Positions 53,755 to 61,833 of a stretch of DNA of 64,000 bases are shown one piece after another. The notes under the pieces were generated by a model. It did not search any database, was not told where the DNA came from, and was given only the letters and a program-made list of their open reading frames with translations. The DNA is from Amia ocellicauda (lineage: Eukaryota; Chordata; Actinopteri; Amiiformes; Amiidae): positions 51,333,470-51,397,469 of the forward strand of contig NC_089851.1 of the NCBI RefSeq assembly GCF_036373705.1. The letters are read 5' to 3'. Numbering within the stretch: the first letter of the stretch is position 1; each line of letters opens with the position of its first letter. The translations under genes and the position numbers were made by a program.

Positions 53755-54348
53755 CTATTTTATTGTATTTAGTATTTTACATTTACATAAAAACAATTCA
53801 ATTTTTTAATACTTATGATTAAAATCTTTAAAAATCAATTCTTAAAATCACTTAAAAAAATTTAAAATCTTTGTGATTTTAACGAAAAACAAAACAATTA
53901 ACTTAAAATAAACGTGCACAAAACAACAAAACAAACGTGATTAAAGCAAAACTGCTCACCAACATAAAAGTCAAATACATTGAAAATAATTGAAAATGCA
54001 TTGGACAAAATAAAAAAAACAATTAAAAAGGTAAAAATAAAAAACAAACAAAAAAGGTCCAATGCATTTAAAATTAAATCCAAAACAGTCAATGTATTTG
54101 ACAAAAGAATATAACAAAACTAAACCAAAAAACCCCTAAAACAATTAGTGGTTTAAAAACAACTTAATCTTTAAAAACAATTAAGATTCATTTTTAAAAT
54201 CGTTTTAAAAACAATCATCCATAAATTAATTAAAAGATCTTGGACTCGGGCTCCAGCAGGGGGAACTGACCGTCCCCGGAGGTGGGTCCCATCATGGGAT
54301 CCTGAGCTCCCCCAGATCTTGTATGTGCCAGTTCTTATAGGCTTATAG
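53755..54348 (-). mobile_element. 594-bp LINE 3' end/SINE-like insertion in tRNA-Asp
   Basis: The low-coordinate end (TATTTTATTGTATTTAGTATTTTACATTT) closely resembles the 3' end of the Tx1-type copy at 50642 (TTTTTATTGTTTGAGTATTTTACATT), so it is a 5'-truncated copy of the same or a related family on the minus strand. The other end has an unrelated-looking GC-rich segment (54240-54345). It is flanked by the perfect 78-bp repeats. Confidence 0.7.
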
Positions 54349-54412
54349 GCTGCCCTCAACTTTTAGAACTGGAAAAAGACGTGGCGGAAGATATGGGGGC
54401 TGCAAGGGCAGC

Positions 54413-54484
54413 TCCTCATTAGAATAGCATTGAGTATCCCTGCCTGTCATGCGGGAGACTGGGGTTTGATTTCCCAATAGCAGG
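54413..54484 (+). pseudogene. tRNA-Asp-like pseudogene (GUC)
   Basis: Resembles tRNA-Asp from TCCTCATTAG through the anticodon arm CCTGTCATGCGGG (anticodon GTC) and T arm (GGGGTTTGATTTCCC). The acceptor 3' strand (AATAGCAGG) no longer pairs with the 5' strand. Confidence 0.7.
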
Positions 54485-54753
54485 CTCCTTCTCTGGTTTT
54501 GCTTCCCCCACCTAGGGGGGGAAGCCTACACAAAGGACTTGGGAACAAGAAAGAAATGTCACCCCAATGACCAGAGAAAGGAGGAAGAGCAAGAGCAACA
54601 CAATAATTCCAATAGATTCCAATCTCTATATGTAGATTTATATATTATAAAGTCATAGAGCGAGAGAGAGAGATTGCAAAAAAATGTGTGAGAGAAACAG
54701 ATTTTACGAATGGGGGCCAACAAGCCATAGGGGGGCTGGCACTATTCTTTGGC

Positions 54754-54814
54754 GTCATAGTCAGCAGGATTCAAACCTGCACGGGGAGACTTCAATGGAT
54801 AACTAGTCCATAGC
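54754..54814 (-). pseudogene. tRNA-Ser 3' fragment
   Basis: The minus strand has ATGGACTAGTTATCCATTGA, then CTCCCCGTGCAGGTTTGAAT and a tRNA-Ser-like 3' end, matching the anticodon arm to acceptor of vertebrate tRNA-Ser(AGA type). The 5' third is missing. Confidence 0.6.
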
Positions 54815-54949
54815 GGGGGATGTGGAGAAGCAGGTGTATCCCGATGAGGAAGGGACAGGGAGCAGATCGCTTTACAGATCAAGAAGGATATAGGATTAAA
54901 AGCGTCTGCTAAACCTACTTAAAATGATGGACGGGGGTGCTTGACTTAT

Positions 54950-57480
54950 TTTTTTCTGCTGTCTGTTTTCTTTGTGTGTGTTACTCACTCTACTTCTATA
55001 ATGGACACAATTAAAGTATGAATGGATGCGTTAAAGAGAGCGGCTGTGTTTTAGTATGTCAAGCAGAAATGCCTCTCCGTGATCTTTTTAGATGCAGATG
55101 CACACAGAGCACGCTAGAGGGGGAGTGGGTCAGGAATTGGAAAGGCGAGATTTGTTTTAGTCATGGGTCAAGACAGAGTGCAGGAGTTACAGTTTTATTT
55201 TCAGGGCATTTTAGATTAGTTTCTGTTTTAATGACTGAGGTGGTGGAAGGACGCCTGCTTGTTGTCAAGGCAGTAGTTGAGAGACGATTGTTTGTTTTTA
55301 TAAATGTATATGCACCAACAAATGGCAGGGAGAGAGTGGGGGGGTTAAAACAGCTTGACAATGACAATTATTGATTTTAATTGCACCCTGCATGACAAAC
55401 TTGACAGGAACCACACTGAGCCGCACTCCCAGTCTGCCAGGGAGATGAGGGAGCTGCAGGAGAGGCATGACCTGCAGGATGTGTGGAGGAGTTTGTATGG
55501 GGCAGAAAGGCAGTATAGCTGGTCGGAGGTGCGGGAGGACACTCTCTCCCTATCCAGGCTTGATCAGATTTACACTGTACTCCAGTGAGGTGGATGAGCC
55601 TCAGACCAACATGCAGCATCTCCTTGGAGACCTGCCGCAGGTGCCGGAGGAGAAGCAGGCTGGGCTGGAGGGGGAGCTCACCCTGCAGGAGCTTACTGCT
55701 GCTCTTCATGGGTTAAATACAAGGAAGGCCCAGGGCATTGATGGCCTGCCAGTTGAGTTTTATAGCACCTTCTGGGGTCTGCTGGGGACTGACCTGCTGG
55801 CAGTGATGCAGGAGAGCATCCAGCAAGGGGCGCTGCAAGTGAGCTGCAGGCGTGCCCTCGTGGCACTGTTGCCCAAGAAGGATGACCTGTGCTAGAACTG
55901 AAGCTCCTCTCCAGAGTGATGGCCTGATCCATCTGATCCACCCTGACCAGTCCTACTGTGTGCCTGGTAGGTCCATACAGGACAACATCCTGTTCATTAG
56001 GCACATCATGGAGGTCTCCAGGCTGTTGGGGTTAAAGACTGGTCTCATTGCGCTGGACCAGGAAAAGGCTTTTGACCGGGTTGAGCACCAGTACCTGTGG
56101 CGGATGATGGAGGCTTTTGGGTTCAGCCCTGTTTTCATAGCCATGACCAGGGTGCTCTATGGTGACACTCAAAACATATTGAAAATCAATGTTGGCTTGA
56201 GCGCCCCCTTCAGGGTGTACAGGGGAATCTGGCAGGGCTGCCCCATGTTGGGATGCTCCACTCCATGGCCATTGAGCCATTGCTGCAGGAGCTGCACAGA
56301 GTGGTGGGGGGGCTTTATGTCCCTCGCTGCCCGACAGCCTTCCGCTTCTCTGCCTACGCTGATGATGTGGTGGTGCTGGTGGGGTGCGAGGGGGATGTGG
56401 ACAGAATCAGCACCTCGCTCTGGGACTTAAACCAAAGTGAACTGGTCCAAGAGCACGGGGTTGCTGCTGGGGGAGTTGGGGGGGCAGGGAGGCCTGCAAC
56501 TCCCTGGAGGATTACAGTGGTGCAGAGGTGGTCTCAAGTACTTGGGGGTGCACCTGGGGGATCAGGCCATGGAGCAGAGGAACTGGGAGGGGATGCCGGA
56601 GGGGCTGCGGGGGAGGCTCGGGCGATGGCGCTGGCTGCTCCCTCAGCGGTCTTCTTCTGGACTGGTCTGCACTGGCTGTGAAAGGGGCTACTATACCTGC
56701 CCCGTGAGGAGGGGGGGCAAGGGCTGGTGGACGTGGAGTGCAGGATGGCTGCTTTCCATCTGCAGTTCCTGCAGAAGCTGGTCTACGGGCCGAGCCTCCT
56801 GTCCTGGAGGCCGCTTACGTGGACCTTGCTCCGTCATGTGGGGACGCTGCAGGTGGACAGTGCAATGTCCCTGATGGACATTAGCAGGCTGGCAGCAGGC
56901 AACCTTCCTGGGTTCTACCGCAGTGTGTTGAGGGCCTGGCAGCTGCTCACAGCCTGACATGTGTACAGCTCCCTCATCCTGCACTGGCTGCTCCAGATGC
57001 CCATCATCTGGACCGGGGTGTTCCAGCTGCATGATCTGCTGGCTGGAGGATTGTGGACAGCCTGGAAGGGAAAATGGGTGTGCGCTCCCTGCGCTGGACA
57101 GGTATTCTGCTCGGCCGAGGCCGGTGCCACCCTGCCTTCTGAAGGGAAACTGCTGCTGAGGGAGTGTTTCCTCCAGCTCCAGACCCCAGAGCCCCTGTTC
57201 AAGTTCCCCAATTTGCTGGTTTCCTCCTTCCCTGAGGTATGATGGAGGCCTCTCAGGGACCCTGTTGAGGAGGGGTCCGCAGGAGTTGTCCCTGGATGGG
57301 GCCTGTGTGAAGGCCCGGCACCAAACGCAGCTCTTGCCGCTAACTGACATGCCCTGGAGGGACAGGCTGGGGGGGAGGAGGGGAAGGGGGAGCCAGTATG
57401 GCACAGTGTGTATCAGCCACTGCTGAAAAGAGAGCTTGGGATCTGCAGTGGAGAGTGCTCCACGTTATCATTGCCATCAA
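54950..57480 (+). pseudogene. Tx1-type LINE ORF2 (endonuclease and reverse transcriptase)
   Basis: The endonuclease part (55018-55590) has FSHGSRQSAGVTVLFSGHF, FVFINVYAPTNGRERV and DFNCTLHDKLDR, with stops near the start. The reverse transcriptase (55690-56420) has GIDGLPVEFYSTFWGLLG, LIALDQEKAFDRVEHQYLW, GCPM and FSAYADDVVVLVG (YADD at 56355-56366). The C-terminal domain (56430-57400) is in several frames. At least five frameshifts. Pattern and wording fit the Tx1 branch of L1-type LINEs, some of which insert at fixed targets. Confidence 0.85.
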
Positions 57481-57578
57481 GTACTTCCTGTTGCTAATTA
57501 ACGTTGCACAGTGTGACATCAGTTTGCACACCTTTCTCTTTCTTCTTCTCAAGTCCTTTGTGTAGGCTTCCCCCACCA

Positions 57579-57645
57579 CTCCCCGGAATCAATCCCCGGT
57601 CTCCCGCAAGACAGGTAGACATACTCACCACTATACTAATGAGGA
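57579..57645 (-). pseudogene. tRNA-Asp-like pseudogene (GUC)
   Basis: The minus strand reads TCCTCATTAGTATAGTGGTG, then CTACCTGTCTTGCGGGAGAC (anticodon GTC) and a T arm with GGGATTGATTCC. The 3' acceptor strand is cut short. Better preserved than the copy at 54413 but five or more bases shorter than a full tRNA. Confidence 0.7.
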
Positions 57646-57842
57646 GCTGCCCCTGGTGCCCCTGCTGCCCCCACATCTTCCGCCACGTCCTTTTACGGTT
57701 CTAAATTTGTCAGAGCAAGGTGAGGGCAGCATCCCTGCCTCACCTGCCTACTTTATTCCACCTTGTGAGTGTCCTTCGGTCAGCTCAGGCTGCGGAAGGC
57801 AATCCTGGACCACTACTCGCATTCCTAGTACCCTGCCGAGTG

Positions 57843-57918
57843 GTCAGGATGTCCGAGCAGTCTAAGAGGCTGCGTTCATGTTGCAGTCTCCTCTGGAGTT
57901 CAAGTCCCACTTCTGACA
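57843..57918 (+). pseudogene. tRNA-Leu pseudogene (CAG type, now CAT)
   Basis: Follows tRNA-Leu(CAG) (GTCAGGATGTCCGAGCAGTC, CTGCGTTCATGTTGCAG, ACTTCTGACA). The anticodon position reads CAT, and about seven bases are missing before the T loop. Non-functional as read. Confidence 0.7.
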
Positions 57919-57973
57919 TATCCAGTGTTCCTTTTGCCCTTCTTCAAACGTGTCAGCAGGTACACCTTTGTCT

Positions 57974-58027
57974 GTCTCTGTGGTGTAATCGATTAGCTGT
58001 TGACCTTTAGAATCCACCCAGGGAGGG
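57974..58027 (+). pseudogene. tRNA-Asn pseudogene, anticodon arm deleted
   Basis: Begins GTCTCTGTGGTGTAATCGAT like tRNA-Asn and ends ATCCACCCAGGGAG. Much of the anticodon and variable region is missing. Confidence 0.65.
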
Positions 58028-58201
58028 CCCCCTTTTCCCCCCACCCCCTGTTATTATTTCTACTTCGGGCGGTCAGCTTGCTAGACTGTGGCTTTCCTTC
58101 AGCCACAGTAACATTATGCTGCTTGCTGCGGACGGCCATCTTGCTAAAGTCTAAGGAGGTTTTAGAAGCTTCCTTTACATTGCCTAGATCAACATAAACC
58201 A

Positions 58202-58275
58202 AGGCACTGCTGGGATTCAAACCCAGAGTTTCCTGTTTACAAGATAGGTGCTTTGACCAACTAAGCCACAGCGCC
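58202..58275 (-). tRNA. tRNA-Thr (anticodon UGU), partly diverged
   Basis: A 74-base minus-strand cloverleaf. Anticodon stem CCTAT/ACAGG has one mismatch around loop CTTGTAA (TGT). The T arm has GGGTTTGAATCCC. The acceptor strands GGCGCTG and CAGTGCC keep most pairs. First of four tRNA-Thr copies in the higher-order repeat. Confidence 0.65.
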
Positions 58276-58318
58276 AGTACTCCCCTGTTCCCCAGTGCCT
58301 ACACTCAGGGGTAAGGAG

Positions 58319-58472
58319 CAAAACAAAACAAAACAAAACAAAACAAAACAAAACAAAACAAAACAAAACAAAACAAAACAAAACAAAACAAAACAAAACA
58401 AAACAAAACAAAACAAAACAAAACAAAACAAAACAAAACAAAACAAAGCAAAACAAAACAAAACAAAACAAA
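58319..58472 (+). repeat. (AAAAC)n array, ~154 bp
   Basis: About 30 AAAAC units with one interruption near 58447. Frames encoding KTKQN or CFVLF repeats are products of this microsatellite. Confidence 0.98.
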
Positions 58473-58529
58473 ATCTGGATGCAGGCTGCAACAAAGGAAG
58501 CACACAGAGGTGAAAACGTAAGGTAGACG

Positions 58530-59175
58530 GGAGCAACAAACTACCTGTAGCATAGTAGCATATCAGCAGATCATGGACCACTGTCAATCAGATGCTTGCC
58601 TTGTCGTCCATCCATCCATCTATCTATCTATCTATCTATCTAGCTATCTAGATAGCTATCAATCTATGACTCTCAATATCTAACTCTCTTGCTTGCTATC
58701 GCTCCCCCAATGGTCAGTAGAATAGTAGCATATCAGCAGATCATGGACCACTGTCAATCAGATGCTTGCCTTGCCGTCCATCCATCCATCTATCTATCTA
58801 TCTATCTATGACTCTCGATATCTAACTCTCTTGCTTGCTATCGCTCCCCCAATGGTCAGTAGCATAGTAGCATAACAGCAGATCACGGACCACTGTCAAT
58901 CAGATGCTTGCCTTGCCGTCCATCCATCCATCTATCTATCTATCTATCTATGACTCTCGATATCTAACTCTCTTGCTTGCTATCGCTACCACAATGGTCA
59001 GTAGAATAGTAGCATATCAGCAGATCACGGACCACTGTCAATCAGATGCTTGCCTTGCCGTCCATCCATCCATCTATCTATCTATCTATCTAGCTATCTA
59101 TCTAGCTATTTAGCTAGCTATCAATCTATGACTCTCAATATCTAACTCTCCTGCTTGCTATCGCTCCCCCAATGG
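58530..59175 (+). repeat. ~141-bp satellite, 4 units
   Basis: Units contain GTAGCATAACAGCAGATCACGG, ACTGTCAATCAGATGCTTGCC, an ATCC/ATCT tract, TATCTAACTCTCTTGCTTGC and TCCCCCAATGGTCA. Unit length varies with the ATCT tract. Confidence 0.93.
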
Positions 59176-59278
59176 TCACGTATGTTGCATTCAACGACAA
59201 AGAAAATCGTGTGCTGGAAATGATTTCTGGCAACTGTGAAGGAACTGCACGACTGCAGCAAGCACAACACCTCCGTCT

Positions 59279-59352
59279 GTGTCTGTGGCGCAATCGGTCA
59301 GCGTGTTCGGCTGTTAACCGAAAGGATGGTGGTTTGAATCCACCCAGGGACG
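59279..59352 (+). tRNA. tRNA-Asn (anticodon GUU)
   Basis: Close to vertebrate tRNA-Asn: GGCGCAATCGGTCAGCG D arm, TTCGGCTGTTAACCGAA anticodon arm (GTT) and T arm GGTGGTTTGAATCCACC. The acceptor strand GTGTCTG pairs with CAGGGAC except for one position. It is the only full-length tRNA-Asn in the window; later units keep only its 3' part. Confidence 0.7.
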
Positions 59353-59516
59353 GCCCACTTTTCCCCCCGCCCCTTGTTATTGTTTCTACTTCTGGCGGTC
59401 ACCTTGCCAGACTGCGGCTACAGTAACCTTAAGCTGCTTGCTGCGGACGGCCATCTTGGAAAAATGTATTGAGCGTTTAGAAACTTCCTTTCCATTGCCT
59501 AGGCCAACATAAACCA

Positions 59517-59590
59517 AGGCACTGCTAGGAGTTGAAACCAGGGTTTCCTGTTTACGAGACAGGCGCTTTAAACAACTAAGCCACGGTGCC
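59517..59590 (-). tRNA. tRNA-Thr (anticodon CGU), T loop damaged
   Basis: The minus strand has the anticodon arm CCTGTCTCGTAAACAGG (CGT). The D loop and T loop carry changes (TTGTTTAAAG; GGTTTCAACTCC in place of GGGTTCGACTCC) absent from the next two copies. Confidence 0.6.
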
Positions 59591-59632
59591 AGGACTCTCC
59601 CATTCCCCAGTGCCTACACTCAGGAGTAAGAA

Positions 59633-59744
59633 ACAAAACAAAACAAAACAAAACAAAACAAAACAAAACAAAACAAAACAAAACAAAACAAAACAAAACA
59701 AAACAAAACAAAACAAAACAAAACAAAACAAAACAAAACAAAAT
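59633..59744 (+). repeat. (AAAAC)n array, ~112 bp
   Basis: About 22 uninterrupted AAAAC units between tRNA-Thr and the 141-bp satellite. Confidence 0.98.
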
Positions 59745-59864
59745 CTGGATGCAGGCTGCAACAAAGGAAGCACACAGAGGTGAAAACGTAAGGTTGACGG
59801 GAGCAACAAGCTCCCTGTTGCGACTGTCCAGGGGCGGCAATGGGAATTGGATGTTAGGTAAGTA

Positions 59865-60325
59865 GCATAGTAGCATAACAGCAGATCACGGACCACTGTC
59901 AATCAGATGCTTGCCTTGCCATCCATCCATCCATCTATCTATCTATCTATCTATGACTCTCGATATCTAACTCTCTTGCTTGCTATCGCTCCCCCAATGG
60001 TCAGTAGCATAGTAGCATAACAGCAGATCACGGACCACTGTCAATCAGATGCTTGCCTTTCCGTCCATCCATCCATCTATCTATCTATCTATCTATGACT
60101 CTCGATATCTAACTCTCTTGCTTGCTATCGCTCCCCCAATGGTCAGTAGCATAGTAGCATAACAGCAGATCACGGACCACTGTCAATCAGATGCTTGCCT
60201 TGCCGTCCATCCATCCATCTATCTATCTATCTATCTAGCTATCTATCTAGCTATTTAGCTAGCTATCAATCTATGACTCTCAATATCTAACTCTCTTGCT
60301 TGCTATCGCTCCCCCAATGGTCACG
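59865..60325 (+). repeat. ~141-bp satellite, 3 units
   Basis: Three units like those at 58530-59175; the third carries the longer TAGC/TATC-rich end that always precedes TCACGTATGTTGCATTC. Confidence 0.93.
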
Positions 60326-60345
60326 TATGTTGCATTCAACGACAA

Positions 60346-60376
60346 AGGATGGTGGTTTGAATCCACCCAGGGACGG
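60346..60376 (+). pseudogene. tRNA-Asn 3' remnant
   Basis: Only GGATGGTGGTTTGAATCCAC and the 3' acceptor remain. Relative to 59180-59352 about 116 bases are deleted between two AAAG tetranucleotides. Confidence 0.8.
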
Positions 60377-60539
60377 CCCACTTTTCCCCCCGCCCCTTGT
60401 TATTGTTTCTACTTCTGGCGGTCACCTTGCCAGACTGCGGCTACAGTAACCTTAAGCTGCTTGCTGCGGACGGCCATCTTGCAAAAATGTATTGAGCGTT
60501 TAGAAACTTCCTTTCCATTGCCTAGGCCAACATAAACCA

Positions 60540-60613
60540 AGGCACTGCTAGGAGTCGAACCCAGGGTTTCCTGTTTACGAGACAGGCGCTTTGACCAACT
60601 AAGCCACGGTGCC
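60540..60613 (-). tRNA. tRNA-Thr (anticodon CGU), near-intact
   Basis: A 74-base minus-strand cloverleaf with full D arm, anticodon arm CCTGTCTCGTAAACAGG (CGT) and T arm GGGTTCGACTCC with one wobble pair. One acceptor mismatch. No immediate T4 terminator. Best candidate, with 61553-61626, for a functional tRNA in the array. Confidence 0.78.
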
Positions 60614-60653
60614 AGGACTCTCCCATTCCCCAGTGCCTACACTCAGGTGTAAG

Positions 60654-60757
60654 AAACAAAACAAAACAAAACAAAACAAAACAAAACAAAACAAAACAAA
60701 ACAAAACAAAACAAAACAAAACAAAACAAAACAAAACAAAACAAAACAAAACAAAAT
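60654..60757 (+). repeat. (AAAAC)n array, ~104 bp
   Basis: About 20 AAAAC units in the same position as in the neighbouring higher-order units. Confidence 0.98.
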
Positions 60758-60877
60758 CTGGATGCAGGCTGCAACAAAGGAAGCACACAGAGGTGAAAAC
60801 GTAAGGTTGACGGGAGCAACAAGCTCCCTGTTGCGACTGTCCAGGGGCGGCAATGGGAATTGGATGTTAGGTAAGTA

Positions 60878-61338
60878 GCATAGTAGCATAACAGCAGATC
60901 ACGGACCACTGTCAATCAGATGCTTGCCTTGCCGTCCATCCATCCATCTATCTATCTATCTATCTATGACTCTCGATATCTAACTCTCTTGCTTGCTATC
61001 GCTCCCCCAATGGTCAGTAGCATAGTAGCATAACAGCAGATCACGGACCACTGTCAATCAGATGCTTGCCTTTCCGTCCATCCATCCATCTATCTATCTA
61101 TCTATCTATGACTCTCGATATCTAACTCTCTTGCTTGCTATCGCTCCCCCAATGGTCAGTAGCATAGTAGCATAACAGCAGATCACGGACCACTGTCAAT
61201 CAGATGCTTGCCTTGCCGTCCATCCATCCATCTATCTATCTATCTATCTAGCTATCTATCTAGCTATTTAGCTAGCTATCAATCTATGACTCTCAATATC
61301 TAACTCTCTTGCTTGCTATCGCTCCCCCAATGGTCACG
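60878..61338 (+). repeat. ~141-bp satellite, 3 units
   Basis: Three units nearly identical to 59865-60325, including the variant GCCTTTCCGTCC in the middle unit of both blocks. This shows that the whole block was duplicated. Confidence 0.93.
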
Positions 61339-61358
61339 TATGTTGCATTCAACGACAA

Positions 61359-61389
61359 AGGATGGTGGTTTGAATCCACCCAGGGACGG
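61359..61389 (+). pseudogene. tRNA-Asn 3' remnant
   Basis: Same deletion junction as at 60346, so the deletion preceded duplication of the higher-order unit. Confidence 0.8.
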
Positions 61390-61552
61390 CCCACTTTTCC
61401 CCCCGCCCCTTGTTATTGTTTCTACTTCGGGCGGTCAGCTTGCCAGACTGCGGCTACAGTAACCTTAAGCTGCTTGCTGCGGACGGCCATCTTGGAAAAA
61501 TGTATTGAGCGTTTAGAAACTTCCTTTCCATTGCCTAGGCCAACATAAACCA

Positions 61553-61626
61553 AGGCACTGCTAGGAGTCGAACCCAGGGTTTCCTGTTTACGAGACAGGC
61601 GCTTTGACCAACTAAGCCACGGTGCC
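61553..61626 (-). tRNA. tRNA-Thr (anticodon CGU), near-intact
   Basis: Identical in the tRNA region to the copy at 60540-60613 as far as I can read. Confidence 0.78.
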
Positions 61627-61668
61627 AGGACTCTCCCATTCCCCAGTGCCTACACTCAGGCGTAAGAA

Positions 61669-61713
61669 ACAAAACAAAACCAAACAAAACAAAACAAAAC
61701 AAAACAAAACAAA
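61669..61713 (+). repeat. (AAAAC)n array, ~45 bp, interrupted
   Basis: Short array with an AAACC interruption near 61679; the shortest of the four. Confidence 0.97.
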
Positions 61714-61833
61714 ATCTGGATGCAGGCTGCAACAAAGGAAGCACACAGAGGTGAAAACGTAAGGTTGACGGGAGCAACAAGCTCCCTGTTGCGAATGTCC
61801 AGGGGCGGCAATGGGAATTGGACGTTAGGTAAG

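Noticed and set aside
58217-58587. Long frames of CFVLF or KTKQN repeats (also at 59568-59902, 60522-60915 and 61535-61873)
   Set aside because: They are translations of the (AAAAC)n arrays; any frame through a 5-mer without a stop stays open.
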